Below, one piece after another: positions 41,597 to 51,345 of a stretch of DNA of 64,000 nucleotides. A program made the position numbers and the translations under genes. The stretch covers positions 248,001 to 312,000 of the forward strand of contig NZ_NBVR01000018.1 of the NCBI RefSeq assembly GCF_002607735.1. The letters are read 5' to 3'. How positions within the stretch are numbered: position 1 is the first letter of the stretch; each line of letters opens with the position of its first letter. Below the pieces are notes generated by a model, which was not told the origin of the DNA, did no database searches, and saw only the letters and a program-made list of their open reading frames with translations. The DNA comes from Proteus alimentorum (GTDB lineage: Bacteria > Pseudomonadota > Gammaproteobacteria > Enterobacterales > Enterobacteriaceae).

Positions 41597-42520
41597 TTAA
41601 TTTTTCCGTTCGACGATAAAACTCGCTAATTGTTTAAGCGTGGTCGTATCGTACTCGTATTGCTCAAGAAACGCTAAGGCATCCAGTGCTTCGTTATACA
41701 ATTCCTGTGCTTTCTTTTGAGCTTGCTCTAATCCAAGGAGTGCAGGATATGTGCTTTTTCCTGATTCTTGGTCGCTACCTTGACGTTTTCCTGTTTCTTC
41801 TGTACTGCCAATGACATCTAAAATGTCATCTTGTACTTGAAATGCAAGGCCAATAGAGTGGGCGTATTTATCTAGTGCGGGTAATACATCATGGCCTTTT
41901 GAGCCAGCACTAAATGCGCCTAAGCGAACAGCTGCACGAATTAATGCACCTGTTTTGTGTAAATGGATTTTTTCAAGCGATGCGAGGTCAATTGATTTAT
42001 CTTCGGCTTCAAGATCAAGTGCCTGACCGCCACACATACCTGCAAGTCCGCTGGCTGTTGCTAATTCAGCAATCATTGCAACGCGATCGGCCATTGCAAC
42101 ATCAGGCATTGGATTTTTTGCTAAGATCTCAAAGGCAAGTGTTTGTAATGCATCACCCGCTAAAATGGCGTTAGCTTCACCAAACTCAATATGACATGTA
42201 GGCTTACCACGACGTAAATCATCATCATCCATCGCAGGCAAATCATCATGAATGAGTGAATAAGCGTGAATGCATTCTACGGCGGCGGCGGGTGCATCAA
42301 GGTTAAGTGCGGGGACTTTAAACATGTCACCCACTGCATAAACAAGGAATGGACGTAAGCGTTTTCCACCTAAAAGAGCACCATAATGCATGGCTTTACC
42401 TAGAGGCATGTCAGTGAATGGTAAAGCGGATAGCGCTTGATTTAATGCATCATCAACACGCTGGTGGGCGGAATCTAATTTATGACGGAACGCATCCGTA
42501 CTTGAAGTTGCGTTACTCAA
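41597..42520 (-). CDS. ispA: Farnesyl diphosphate synthase IspA
   Basis: This 307-residue prenyltransferase makes the C15 precursor of quinone side chains and undecaprenyl phosphate. Both Asp-rich motifs are present: DDLPAMDDDD near residue 93 and DDILD near 233. The start appears to be TTG at 42520, directly after the xseB stop codon, implying translational coupling; no ATG fits better. The N-terminus is about eight residues longer than in E. coli. Confidence 0.93.
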   Translation of the reverse strand: MSNATSSTDAFRHKLDSAHQRVDDALNQALSALPFTDMPLGKAMHYGALLGGKRLRPFLVYAVGDMFKVPALNLDAPAAAVECIHAYSLIHDDLPAMDDDDLRRGKPTCHIEFGEANAILAGDALQTLAFEILAKNPMPDVAMADRVAMIAELATASGLAGMCGGQALDLEAEDKSIDLASLEKIHLHKTGALIRAAVRLGAFSAGSKGHDVLPALDKYAHSIGLAFQVQDDILDVIGSTEETGKRQGSDQESGKSTYPALLGLEQAQKKAQELYNEALDALAFLEQYEYDTTTLKQLASFIVERKN

Positions 42521-42784
42521 TTATTCTGCCTCTTGGATAAAATCATCAGGAGTTGCATTATCGTCTTCTTTTAGAAGAATACGAACACGCTGTTCAGCGT
42601 CTTGTAATGTTTTTTGTCCAACACGGGCCAGACGAACGCCATGTTCAAACTCATTAAGCGCTTCTTCTAAAGGGAGTTCACCGGATTCTAAACGGTTTAC
42701 GATTTGCTCAAGTTCTTGCATAGATGCTTCAAAACTTGGTGCTTGTGCGGTGTCTTCGTTAATTGGTGTCGTTTTCTTAGCCAT
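42521..42784 (-). CDS. xseB: Exodeoxyribonuclease VII small subunit XseB
   Basis: This 87-residue helical subunit binds XseA to form exonuclease VII, which degrades single-stranded DNA. The core [30 protein letters not shown]-type segment at residues 18-48 and [19 protein letters not shown] are the family signature. It is the first gene of the xseB-ispA-dxs operon, divergent from thiI across 200 bp. Confidence 0.95.
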   Translation of the reverse strand: MAKKTTPINEDTAQAPSFEASMQELEQIVNRLESGELPLEEALNEFEHGVRLARVGQKTLQDAEQRVRILLKEDDNATPDDFIQEAE

Positions 42785-42985
42785 AATATTTTTGATAATA
42801 AAGCATGTTAGCGCTGAATAATAGCGATCATCTTACTACAAGTTAGAAGAAAATTTCTTATTCAGTCGATGATTTTTGCGGGTGAGCCCTAAATATTGGT
42901 GATATACTTTGTGACTTTTATAAACTCCAGTCAATTAACATCACTGTAGTTTATGTTTCTACTTAATAACCTATGACCATTGACT

Positions 42986-44437
42986 ATGAAGTTTATTATT
43001 AAATTATTCCCCGAAATTACGATCAAAAGCCAATCAGTTCGTATACGTTTTATCAAAATTCTCACTAGCAATATTCGTAATGTACTTAATACATTAGGTG
43101 ATGAGATCACAGTTGTCCGCAATTGGGATAACATTGTTGTTGTGAGTAAAGATGAAAGTAAAAGTGAAGCAGTATGTGATGCATTAACACGTATTCCTGG
43201 TATTCATCACTTTTTACAAGTAGAAGAGCATCCGTATACTGATTTACACAATATTTTTGAGCAAACTTTTGCGGCATTTAAGCATTTAGTTGAAAACAAA
43301 ACATTTTGTGTTCGTGCAAAACGTCGTGGTAAGCACAGTTTTACTTCAAATGAAGTTGAGCGTTATGTTGGTGGCGGTTTTAACCAACACGTTGAAAGCG
43401 CAAAAGTGAAATTAACGCGTCCAGATGTCACTATTAATTTAGAAATTGAAGATGACAAACTCATTTTAGTGAATGCGCGCTATGAAGGTATTGGTGGTTT
43501 CCCAATTGGTACACAAGAAGATGTTTTATCACTGATCTCTGGTGGTTATGATTCAGGTGTATCGAGCTATATGTTAATGCGTCGTGGTAGCCGAGTTCAC
43601 TATTGTTTCTTTAACTTAGGGGGTTCTGCCCACGAAATTGGCGTTAAACAAGTTGCGCATTATTTATGGAACCGTTTTGGCCGTTCACATAAAGTGCATT
43701 TCGTTGCTGTTGATTTTGAACCTGTTGTCGCAGAAATCTTAGAAAAAGTCGATGATGGTCAAATGGGTGTTGTATTAAAACGTATGATGGTACGTGCAGC
43801 ATCAAGAGTGGCAGAGCGTTATGGTGTTCAAGCCATTGTTACTGGCGAAGCATTAGGGCAGGTTTCTAGCCAAACTTTAACTAATTTACGTTTAATTGAT
43901 AATGCGACTGATACGTTAATTTTACGTCCTCTTATCACGCATGATAAAGAGAACATTATCAATATTGCACGTCAAATTGGTACAGAAGATTTTGCGCGCA
44001 CAATGCCGGAATTCTGTGGTGTCATTTCAAAAAACCCAACAGTGAAAGCAGTAAAAGCGAAGATCGAAGCGGAAGAAGAGAAGTTTGATTTTTCTATTCT
44101 TGATAGCGTCGTTGAAAACGCCAAGAATATGGATATTCGTCGTATTGCAGAAGAAACCGTACAGCAAGTTACTGAAGTTGAGATGGTATCTGAATTTGGC
44201 GCTAACGATGTTATTCTGGATATTCGCTCACCTGAAGAGCAAGAAACTTCGCCATTAAAAATAGACGGCGTTGATGTTAAAGAGTTACCTTTCTATAAAT
44301 TAAGCACTCAGTTTGGTGATTTAGATAAAGCAAAAACTTATTTGCTGTATTGTGATCGTGGAATGATGAGTCGCTTACAAGCGCTGTATTTGCGTGAGCA
44401 AGGTTTTGAAAACGTTAAAGTCTATCGTAAAAAATAA
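42986..44437 (+). CDS. thiI: tRNA 4-thiouridine synthase / thiazole sulfur carrier ThiI
   Basis: This 483-residue enzyme makes 4-thiouridine in tRNA and donates sulfur for the thiazole of thiamine. The N-terminal ferredoxin-like and THUMP domains span about 1-165. The PP-loop [13 protein letters not shown] lies near residue 184. The C-terminal rhodanese domain has the active Cys in YCDRGMMSR near residue 456. The ATG at 42986 gives the E. coli-like start [14 protein letters not shown]; the frame begins two codons earlier at TTG. Confidence 0.95.
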   Translation: MKFIIKLFPEITIKSQSVRIRFIKILTSNIRNVLNTLGDEITVVRNWDNIVVVSKDESKSEAVCDALTRIPGIHHFLQVEEHPYTDLHNIFEQTFAAFKHLVENKTFCVRAKRRGKHSFTSNEVERYVGGGFNQHVESAKVKLTRPDVTINLEIEDDKLILVNARYEGIGGFPIGTQEDVLSLISGGYDSGVSSYMLMRRGSRVHYCFFNLGGSAHEIGVKQVAHYLWNRFGRSHKVHFVAVDFEPVVAEILEKVDDGQMGVVLKRMMVRAASRVAERYGVQAIVTGEALGQVSSQTLTNLRLIDNATDTLILRPLITHDKENIINIARQIGTEDFARTMPEFCGVISKNPTVKAVKAKIEAEEEKFDFSILDSVVENAKNMDIRRIAEETVQQVTEVEMVSEFGANDVILDIRSPEEQETSPLKIDGVDVKELPFYKLSTQFGDLDKAKTYLLYCDRGMMSRLQALYLREQGFENVKVYRKK

Positions 44438-44464
44438 TACGCTAGCGATTTGATCTTGCGAATA

Positions 44465-44490
44465 AAAAAGCCACTGAAAAGTGGCTTTTT
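44465..44490. terminator. thiI terminator
   Basis: AAAAAGCCACT (44465-44475) and AGTGGCTTTTT (44480-44490) form a strong stem with U-tracts on both strands. It can serve thiI and the converging yafO-like gene. Confidence 0.85.
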
Positions 44491-44545
44491 GGGTTACTGA
44501 TAATAGCTTATTAGTAATTATTTTGAAATTCTTCTGCTCTTTTCT

Positions 44546-44890
44546 CTAATACAGCCAGAAATGATGTTTTGCTATCTGATGAGCATTGGGTGACATAATG
44601 GCAATAATTTGATATCTGTTTGGGTAAAGCCAATGTTGACAGTAAACTAAGTAATGATTTGATTTTCTTTGTATTTGAGGTGTTTTTTTATTCCATCCTG
44701 GTTCAAGTGGTATTCTAATATGTATTTTAGAAATAAGAGATTGACATAACTTGGCATTATTTTCCCAGCGGCCATTGGCACCTAAATAATTAGATAATAT
44801 ATTGTCTTCTTTCCAAAGTTTTAATAAGTGAGCATATTCATTGGCGATAGTTTTATGTTCAATATCAGGATGTATTGATATTTGAGTCAT
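44546..44890 (-). pseudogene. YafO-like toxin gene with frameshifted 3' end
   Basis: This 114-codon frame resembles the E. coli ribosome-dependent mRNA interferase YafO: KEDNILSNYLGANGRWENN, SKIHIRIPL and YLVYCQHWLYPNRYQIIAIMSPNAHQIAK correspond to YafO segments in order. After AHQIAK the frame ends with eight unrelated residues. Adding one base in the T-run at 44567-44570 (an A-run on the coding strand) would continue as TSFLAVLEKRAEEFQNNY and stop at 44511-44513, similar in length and pattern to the YafO tail. A one-base deletion is therefore likely. The altered tail may inactivate or only alter the toxin. It starts six bases after the gene for an unknown protein, without its own clear ribosome-binding site. 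Confidence 0.65.
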
Positions 44891-44896
44891 AAAATA

Positions 44897-45478
44897 TCAA
44901 TTACTATTAAACTTAGGTATATCAAGTCCTAATTTTATATGCTCAGATTGTATTAATCTCTGCATCTCAGCATTAGTTACATTGGGTTTTTTATTTGTTG
45001 TTTTTAATGGCTGATGAGTTTGTTCTATAAATGAAACAATCTCAGTTAATACACTTCTATACATTGCTAAAGAGCGACCAAATAAAAGAATGCTTTCTTT
45101 TTTTGAGATATCGTTATTTAAAAACGATGCAAGAACATTTTTTATATCAACTAAAGAGGTATCTATATCTTTTATATTTTTATTTATTTGTTCATAAATA
45201 TATTGGCTAATAAATAAATTTTCATGGTTTTCCCATTCTTTTTTTAATCTAGTTAAGTCACTATTGAGTAACTCAGCTAAAGTGCTCATTTTTTCAGTAG
45301 CATCATTAATCGGAATAGCAACAAGTTGATTAGATACAGGAGATGCAAAAGAGTATTGAACATTGGGGATCAACGATGATTGTTTATGTCTAAAACTTTC
45401 AGCAGGAACAGTGGCTAATCCCATAGAAATTAAAGTAACAAGTTTAGGTAAGTTCTTGCGGTATTGAAGAGTTTTCAT
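44897..45478 (-). CDS. Unknown protein coupled to the YafO-like gene
   Basis: This 193-residue protein belongs to no family I can name. Residues 1-26 look like a Sec signal peptide: basic MKTLQYRKN, a hydrophobic LVTLISMGLATV core, and a VPA site. The rest is mostly helical and polar (for example LAELLNSDLTRLKKEWENHENLF and IYEQINKNIKDID), with a Lys/Asn-rich tail ending GLDIPKFNSN. Codon use is more AT-rich than neighbouring housekeeping genes, suggesting recent acquisition. It occupies the place of an antitoxin but shows no YafN/Phd or DNA-binding pattern, and a signal peptide would not suit an antitoxin. Confidence 0.6.
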   Translation of the reverse strand: MKTLQYRKNLPKLVTLISMGLATVPAESFRHKQSSLIPNVQYSFASPVSNQLVAIPINDATEKMSTLAELLNSDLTRLKKEWENHENLFISQYIYEQINKNIKDIDTSLVDIKNVLASFLNNDISKKESILLFGRSLAMYRSVLTEIVSFIEQTHQPLKTTNKKPNVTNAEMQRLIQSEHIKLGLDIPKFNSN

Positions 45479-45659
45479 TTTGCCACATCCTTTAGAAGTT
45501 GGTTCTATTTTAACCTCTCAACACTTATTTTAAAATCTGATATGAATAAATAACGACTGAAATAGGTCTTAAAAATTAATCCCCAGCTAATAAATAATAT
45601 ACCTATTAATAAGATAAATGAATTAGGTGGGGATATTTTGTTGTGAGTGTACAGTTTAT

Positions 45660-46277
45660 CTATTTATCCCCAAATCCTGTAAATTCATCTTGGTAATTAT
45701 AAATACCGGGTGGTAATACAAGTTGTTTGGCAACATCTGCGGCAGCTTCTTTGCCTTTTAAACGCTCAATAATTTTTAGTGCAAAATCGATTGATGTTGC
45801 GGGTGCTTGGCTAGTAATTAAGTTAACTCTCTCATCAAAATAAACGCGGTAATCAACCCATTTTTTCGGTGATATTTTATCTTTTAATGCAGGAAAGCCC
45901 GTCATATTGCCGATGGGAAAAATATTATGAGATTCAAGGATCATTGCGGGTGCCGCACAAATCGCAGCAACAAGTTTATTTTCGCTGTGCATGCGACGTA
46001 CTTTCTCAACAACTAAAGGGCTATCTCTTAATGTTTCAGTGCCTTGTAATCCACCGGGTAGAATAATAACGTCATAGTGATGATCGACAACACGAACTAA
46101 GGGAGCATCTGCGACAAGTTTTATGCCTCGTGAACATGTAATGATAAGTTCATCCACATCATCTTCTGCGCTTGCCAGTACAACATTAATACCTGCTCTT
46201 ACCAGTAAATCTGCGGTAGTAACGACTTCGGTTTCTTCACTTCCATTAGCTAGGCAGATGAGCGCTGATATGGTCAT
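45660..46277 (-). CDS. yajL: DJ-1/PfpI-family protein YajL
   Basis: This 205-residue DJ-1-superfamily protein has been linked to chaperone and glyoxal/methylglyoxal-repair activities under oxidative stress. The conserved reactive Cys107 sits in [12 protein letters not shown], with the partner Glu in [13 protein letters not shown] near residue 15 and [13 protein letters not shown] near 74. It overlaps the panE stop region by 32 bases, so both belong to a panE-yajL operon next to thiI, as in E. coli. Confidence 0.92.
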   Translation of the reverse strand: MTISALICLANGSEETEVVTTADLLVRAGINVVLASAEDDVDELIITCSRGIKLVADAPLVRVVDHHYDVIILPGGLQGTETLRDSPLVVEKVRRMHSENKLVAAICAAPAMILESHNIFPIGNMTGFPALKDKISPKKWVDYRVYFDERVNLITSQAPATSIDFALKIIERLKGKEAAADVAKQLVLPPGIYNYQDEFTGFGDK

Positions 46278-47166
46278 AATTGCCTTCCTGTTGTTTTATA
46301 AATTGAAAAAGGCGGTTATTTTCTGGCAATACAAGCCCTTGTTCTGAAGCTCGACGTAATAAATAACCCGTAATATAGTCAATCTCTGTATGGCGTTGAT
46401 ATTTCACATCTTGATACATAGAAGAATAATTATTTGCTGTTTGTTCTATCGTATCAATAATATAGCCATGAAGATGGGCTTGAGACGTTGGTACAACGCC
46501 TTCGCGTTCCATAACTAGATAAACTTCATCACATATTTTTTGGATATGTTCAGGATAACGTAATAAATCCCCATTATGGCATTGATAATAAACGGTAAGA
46601 GGGTTGATAACACAATTAACAGCAAGCTTTAGCCAACTAATCGTATGAATATCATTATGCCAAGCGACATCGGGTAAAGCATGATGCAGGGTTTCTGCTA
46701 AATAGCTATATTGTTGAGCCGCATGATTTAATGGGCCTATATGTGTTATTCCTGTTGCCGTATGAATAACATCTTGTCCTTGTTGATAAGCACCATGAGT
46801 AATAATGCCTTGTAAGATTGGCCTGGATATAGAGTGCTGTGTTGCAGTTAATTCATCTGCTGTTCCCATGCCATTATGAATTAATAAGATAGGACATTGT
46901 GCAGATAAAAAAGGTAGAAGCGCATTAACTGCATCTGAGACTTGCCAAGATTTTAAGCAAACAATTAATAATTCGCTTTGTTTTAACCATTCAAGTTGAT
47001 TTGCGGTAATACGTTGATAAAAAGGCTCGCCATTAATGTTATCAACACTTACATCTAAAAAAGGCTGAGGTACTCTTAGCCAACCTTGTACTTCATGTGA
47101 TTGACGTGTTAAAGCTGCAACCCAAAGTTTACCAATCGAACCACACCCTAAAACGGTAATTTTCAT
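46246..47166 (-). CDS. panE: 2-dehydropantoate 2-reductase PanE
   Basis: This 306-residue NADPH-dependent enzyme reduces ketopantoate to pantoate for coenzyme A synthesis. The nucleotide-binding GCGSIGKLW lies at residues 7-15; VCLKSWQ and ILLIHNGMG follow near residues 72 and 97. The catalytic Lys is in [15 protein letters not shown] near 176. The ATG at 47166 gives the standard [12 protein letters not shown] start; the frame runs 17 codons further without similarity. Confidence 0.94.
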   Translation of the reverse strand: MKITVLGCGSIGKLWVAALTRQSHEVQGWLRVPQPFLDVSVDNINGEPFYQRITANQLEWLKQSELLIVCLKSWQVSDAVNALLPFLSAQCPILLIHNGMGTADELTATQHSISRPILQGIITHGAYQQGQDVIHTATGITHIGPLNHAAQQYSYLAETLHHALPDVAWHNDIHTISWLKLAVNCVINPLTVYYQCHNGDLLRYPEHIQKICDEVYLVMEREGVVPTSQAHLHGYIIDTIEQTANNYSSMYQDVKYQRHTEIDYITGYLLRRASEQGLVLPENNRLFQFIKQQEGNYDHISAHLPS

Positions 47167-47391
47167 TGTGCCTCTTTTTACAAATCGTAATAGCGTAAGG
47201 TGGCTACTGACGGTCATTAGACTATTTAGCTAAAATTATAACATTGATTGCGCGTCTCTGTTCAAAGTATGTTTGCGCTTTACTGTAAGAGGAAATTAAA
47301 GGGATAAATGTGTTATTGAATGTGCAATGCTTTTTTGCAACCCCAAAAGAAGCTATTATTCGGGTTGTATTTATTTATTGAGGAAGAAAGA

Positions 47392-47883
47392 ATGCCATCT
47401 TTTGATATCGTATCTGAAGTTGACTTACATGAAGTGCGTAATGCGGTAGAAAACGCACAACGTGAACTGACTACTCGCTGGGATTTTCGTAACGTTGAAG
47501 CAAGTTTTGAATTAAACGAAAAAGCAGAGTCAGTGAAAACGACCAGTGTATCTGAATTTCAGGTTCAACAATTATTAGATATTCTGCGTGAGAAAATGGC
47601 AAAAAGAGGGATTGATGGTGCGGTATTAAATATCCCTGAAGAGATGACTCACAGCGGAAAAATGTACAGCGTAGAAGCCACCTTAAAACAAGGTATTGAT
47701 ACAGCTTTAGCGAAAAAAATTGTTAAGTTGATCAAAGACAGTAAATTGAAAGTTCAGGCTCAGATCCAAGGTGAGCAAGTTCGTGTGACAGGTAAATCGC
47801 GTGACGACTTACAAGCTGTAATGAAATTAGTAAGAGAAGGTGAGTTAGGGCAACCTTTTCAATTTAATAACTTCCGTGACTAA
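47392..47883 (+). CDS. yajQ: YajQ nucleotide-binding protein
   Basis: This 163-residue conserved protein of the YajQ family has two ferredoxin-like folds; homologues in other bacteria bind cyclic di-GMP or nucleotides. The whole sequence, from [19 protein letters not shown] to [11 protein letters not shown], matches the family. The ATG at 47392 is preceded by GAGGAAG; an upstream in-frame start adds 24 unlikely residues. Confidence 0.94.
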   Translation: MPSFDIVSEVDLHEVRNAVENAQRELTTRWDFRNVEASFELNEKAESVKTTSVSEFQVQQLLDILREKMAKRGIDGAVLNIPEEMTHSGKMYSVEATLKQGIDTALAKKIVKLIKDSKLKVQAQIQGEQVRVTGKSRDDLQAVMKLVREGELGQPFQFNNFRD

Positions 47884-47905
47884 TTTTTTATCTATTTAGT
47901 CATAC

Positions 47906-47935
47906 AAAAATGCGCTGGTTTAACAGCGCATTTTT
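47906..47935. terminator. yajQ/yajR shared terminator
   Basis: AAAAATGCGCTG (47906-47917) and CAGCGCATTTTT (47924-47935) form a perfect stem with U-tracts both ways, between two converging genes. Confidence 0.9.
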
Positions 47936-47961
47936 ATTTTATCCAGTAAATTTATTGATCC

Positions 47962-49332
47962 TTAAACTAAAGGGATCAGAGACTCTAATGTTGCTCTCGG
48001 CGTCTGTTTAGTATCAACCTTGATATAAGCACTTTGTTCATCCGCTATCATCACAACTTCATTAACACCCCGTTGTTGTTTAAACAATTGTTGTAGTTTC
48101 TGTTGTTGGCTTGAAGATAAGTTTTTAGGTAATTCAACGCGTAAGCTACTGACATAAGAGGGCTGGCGTAATGTTAGACTAATGAAAAACCAAATAAGTC
48201 CAATCACTAAACAGCCTAAAAATACAGTTTGTGCATTATAATGCTGGTAAAGCCATCCGCCTAAAATTCCGCCCAATGCCACACCTAAAAATTGGCTGGT
48301 GGAATAAATGCCCATTGCCGTGCCTTTATAACCTGCAGGTGCTTCTTTACTGATTAATGAAGGAAGAAGGGCTTCCATAATATTAAATCCAATAAAGAAA
48401 ACTTGAATGCCCGCAATAATTAACCATAAGCTAGAGCCTGAAAGAATAAGAATGGCTTGAGCAATAATAAGTAAGAAAATACAGAATAAGAAAACTTGTT
48501 TCATCTTTCGTTTCTTTTCTGCATAGATAATAAAAGGAAGTACAGTAATAAAGGCAATAAGCATGGTGACTAGATAAACAATCCAATGTTTCTCTTTTGC
48601 TAAACCCGCGCTACTCATAACCAGAGGAAGTGCAACAAATGCAGCCATTAATAAAGTATGTAGTGAAAAAATGCCTGTATTAAGTTTAAGAAGTTGTGCA
48701 TCAAATAAAACCTTTTTTACGCTACCACGAACAAAACCTGATTCTCGATTAAGAATATGGTGTTCGCTATTCGGTACAGTAAAAAGCGTAATAATAATGC
48801 CACCAAAGGCAAGTAGGGCAATTCCCCAAAACAGACCATGTAAGCCAAAGATATGCGTTAAAATAGGCCCTAAAACTAAGGCTAAAGCGAATGTTATCCC
48901 AAAGCTAATACCAATAAAGGCCATTGCTTTTGTTCTATTTTGCTCTCGTGTTAAATCTGACAATAAAGCCATTACTGCTGCTGAGATAGCACCGGCTCCT
49001 TGTAATGCTCTACCAAGAATAATGCCGTAGATATTGTCACTGAAAGCCGCAATCAGACTACCTATAATAAAAATAATTAAGCCAAAAACAATCATAGGTT
49101 TTCGACCAAATTTATCCGAGAAAATACCAAAAGGAATTTGGAATATAGCTTGTGTTAACCCATAAATACCGATGGCTAATCCAATGAGAGATTCTGTTGC
49201 GTGTTGTAGTTGAAGCCCATAAGTGGTTAAAACAGGGAGTACCATAAACATGCCAAGCATGCGAAGAGAAAAAACAGTGCCTAGTCCCCATGTTGCTTTA
49301 CGTTCTAATGGGGTCATTTTATTATCATTCAT
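47962..49332 (-). CDS. yajR: MFS transporter YajR
   Basis: This 456-residue major-facilitator protein has 12 membrane helices and a C-terminal soluble ferredoxin-like (YAM) domain from about residue 392. Family motif A is seen as GIFSDKFGRKPMIV near residue 71, and LGRALQGAGAISAA lies near 105. E. coli YajR has the same layout and length; its substrate is unknown. It keeps its E. coli place between yajQ and cyoE. Confidence 0.92.
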   Translation of the reverse strand: MNDNKMTPLERKATWGLGTVFSLRMLGMFMVLPVLTTYGLQLQHATESLIGLAIGIYGLTQAIFQIPFGIFSDKFGRKPMIVFGLIIFIIGSLIAAFSDNIYGIILGRALQGAGAISAAVMALLSDLTREQNRTKAMAFIGISFGITFALALVLGPILTHIFGLHGLFWGIALLAFGGIIITLFTVPNSEHHILNRESGFVRGSVKKVLFDAQLLKLNTGIFSLHTLLMAAFVALPLVMSSAGLAKEKHWIVYLVTMLIAFITVLPFIIYAEKKRKMKQVFLFCIFLLIIAQAILILSGSSLWLIIAGIQVFFIGFNIMEALLPSLISKEAPAGYKGTAMGIYSTSQFLGVALGGILGGWLYQHYNAQTVFLGCLVIGLIWFFISLTLRQPSYVSSLRVELPKNLSSSQQQKLQQLFKQQRGVNEVVMIADEQSAYIKVDTKQTPRATLESLIPLV

Positions 49333-49505
49333 GGATTACCTCGTATTACTGATATCCCCATTGTAATGGCAAATCTTGGTGAGGTTAATCAATAAATGGG
49401 ATACAAAAAAGACAAAATTGTACTGATATCATGGGAAGTCGTAGAGGAGATAAAAAAATACCAGTCAGAAGGCTGACTGGTATTGGGATTACTTTAATAA
49501 ATACA

Positions 49506-50390
49506 TTATCTTAGATACGCAAGAACCGCTTCTGTTGAGCTTGTTGGGTCAACAGACATCATTACGCTTAATGAAGTGATTGCGACAATAGAAAAAATAA
49601 ATAATTTTCGTGCCCACACAATATCATTGGTTGCTTTGTAACCAGATAAAGCCATGCCTAACCACCAAATACTGACGGCTGAAGCCACAATCAGGTATTT
49701 ATAGCCTGCGTAACCAACTAATGTCAGCATTAAGGTTGCAATCATAAACGCCAGAATATAGAGAATGATATGACGTTTAGCGACTGAGATCCCTTTAATC
49801 ACAGGTAATACAGGGATATTCGCAGCTTGGTAGTCTTTAAAACGGAAAATAGCAATGGCATAAGAGTGAGGCATTTGCCACAAACTAAAGATAAGTAATA
49901 GGATTGCCGCGCCTGCATCAAATTCACCGCTAACGGCACAATAACCGATAACAGGTGGTGCAGAGCCAGATAAACTTCCAATCAGTGTGCCATAAACAGA
50001 TTTACGCTTCATATAGAGGCTATAAACCCCAACATAAATAATAAAACCGAAGACAGCGATAAACATTGCAAGTGGGTTGGCTGCTACATAGAGCAGCACA
50101 ACACCTGCAATACCTAATACTGAGGCATAAATCAGGCTAATTCGAGGGTCAATTAATCCTTTAACTAATGGACGATTCTTCGTTCTTTCCATGATACGGT
50201 CAATATCACGGTCAATGTAGTTGTTAAAAACACAACCAGAAGCAACGACCAGAGACACCCCAAGTAGAGTCGCGAAAAATAGGGAGTAATCAATCTCACC
50301 TTTAGAAGCGAGCAGAAAACCACCTATTACAGAAATTAAATTTCCGAAAATAATTCCTGGTTTGGTGACTTGTAGGTATTGCTTAATCAT
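49506..50390 (-). CDS. cyoE: Protohaem IX farnesyltransferase CyoE
   Basis: This 294-residue UbiA-type membrane enzyme makes haem O for the bo3 oxidase from haem B and farnesyl diphosphate. The prenyl-binding Asp-rich motif [20 protein letters not shown] lies near residue 65, followed by [20 protein letters not shown]. The ATG at 50390 gives the standard [17 protein letters not shown] start. The frame reaches far upstream into cyoD but only by chance. It is last in cyoABCDE. Confidence 0.95.
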   Translation of the reverse strand: MIKQYLQVTKPGIIFGNLISVIGGFLLASKGEIDYSLFFATLLGVSLVVASGCVFNNYIDRDIDRIMERTKNRPLVKGLIDPRISLIYASVLGIAGVVLLYVAANPLAMFIAVFGFIIYVGVYSLYMKRKSVYGTLIGSLSGSAPPVIGYCAVSGEFDAGAAILLLIFSLWQMPHSYAIAIFRFKDYQAANIPVLPVIKGISVAKRHIILYILAFMIATLMLTLVGYAGYKYLIVASAVSIWWLGMALSGYKATNDIVWARKLFIFSIVAITSLSVMMSVDPTSSTEAVLAYLR

Positions 50391-50401
50391 AGCGACAACT
50401 C

Positions 50402-50734
50402 TTAATCCATCATCATATTGATGTTCAGGTTGTACATAATCCACAACGAGCCTACGACAACAATGCCGATAATAAGCAGTGTGAACAGGAATGCGACGAC
50501 GTTCCAGCGCTCTTCTGATGACGTGTTCATATGCAAGAAGCAGACTAAGTGAACCACAATCTGCACAACTGCCATACCGACAACAGTCCATAGAATTGTT
50601 GCTGGTGTCGCGGTTCCTTCCATCACCATCCAAAATGGAATAACGGTGAGGATAACAGACAGAATAAAGCCGATCAGATAAGACTTCATGCTGCCGTGGC
50701 TTGCGCCTGAAGGAGAAGTATTTGGATGACTCAT
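50402..50734 (-). CDS. cyoD: Cytochrome bo3 oxidase subunit IV CyoD
   Basis: This 110-residue small subunit has three membrane helices (about residues 19-40, 46-68 and 81-103) and helps assemble the oxidase. Its start overlaps the cyoC stop by one base (TAATG). It matches E. coli CyoD in length. Confidence 0.94.
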   Translation of the reverse strand: MSHPNTSPSGASHGSMKSYLIGFILSVILTVIPFWMVMEGTATPATILWTVVGMAVVQIVVHLVCFLHMNTSSEERWNVVAFLFTLLIIGIVVVGSLWIMYNLNINMMMD

Positions 50735-51345
50735 TACATCGCTCCCATCAGATAAACTACGGTGAACACACAGATCCAGACAACGTCAAGGAAGTGCCAG
50801 AACAGACTTAAACAACTTAAACGAGTACGGTTAACTTCAGTTAAACCACGGCGTGATACTTGGATCATCATAATCACAATCCAAATTAAACCCGCAGTTA
50901 CGTGAAGGCCGTGCGTTGAAACTAATGCAAAGAATGCAGATAAGAATGCACTGCGATCTGGGCCATAACCTTCAGAGATCAACTCATGGAATTCGTAAAC
51001 TTCCATGATGACAAAACCTAAGCCGAATAAGAAAGTAACAAATAACCACAGATTAACTTGGCTAACGCTACCTTTATTCATGCTCAGCATAGCGAAACCA
51101 AAAGTGATACTACTAAATAGCAGTAAGAAGGTTTCAACTAAAACAAACGGTAAGCTAAAAATTTCTTTACCAGAAGGACCATCCGCAATCCCGTTAACAA
51201 GCACCGCATAAGTGGCGAATAAGCTGGCAAACAGGATAAGGTCGCTCATTAGGTAGATCCAGAAGCCGAAAACTTTCGTCGCTCCTGCATCGTGGTGCCC
51301 ATGATGCTCATGGGCGTTTGTGTTATTTACAGTTTGAGTAGACAT
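50734..51345 (-). CDS. cyoC: Cytochrome bo3 oxidase subunit III CyoC
   Basis: This 203-residue subunit has five membrane helices. It contains the typical [23 protein letters not shown] near residue 23 and [14 protein letters not shown] near residue 143. Start and stop overlap its neighbours by one base each, so the operon is tightly coupled. Confidence 0.95.
   Translation of the reverse strand: MSTQTVNNTNAHEHHGHHDAGATKVFGFWIYLMSDLILFASLFATYAVLVNGIADGPSGKEIFSLPFVLVETFLLLFSSITFGFAMLSMNKGSVSQVNLWLFVTFLFGLGFVIMEVYEFHELISEGYGPDRSAFLSAFFALVSTHGLHVTAGLIWIVIMMIQVSRRGLTEVNRTRLSCLSLFWHFLDVVWICVFTVVYLMGAM

Noticed and set aside
49506-50633. A cyoE start 81 codons upstream
   Set aside because: The extension overlaps cyoD in another frame and has no family similarity; the ATG at 50390 gives the standard N-terminus.
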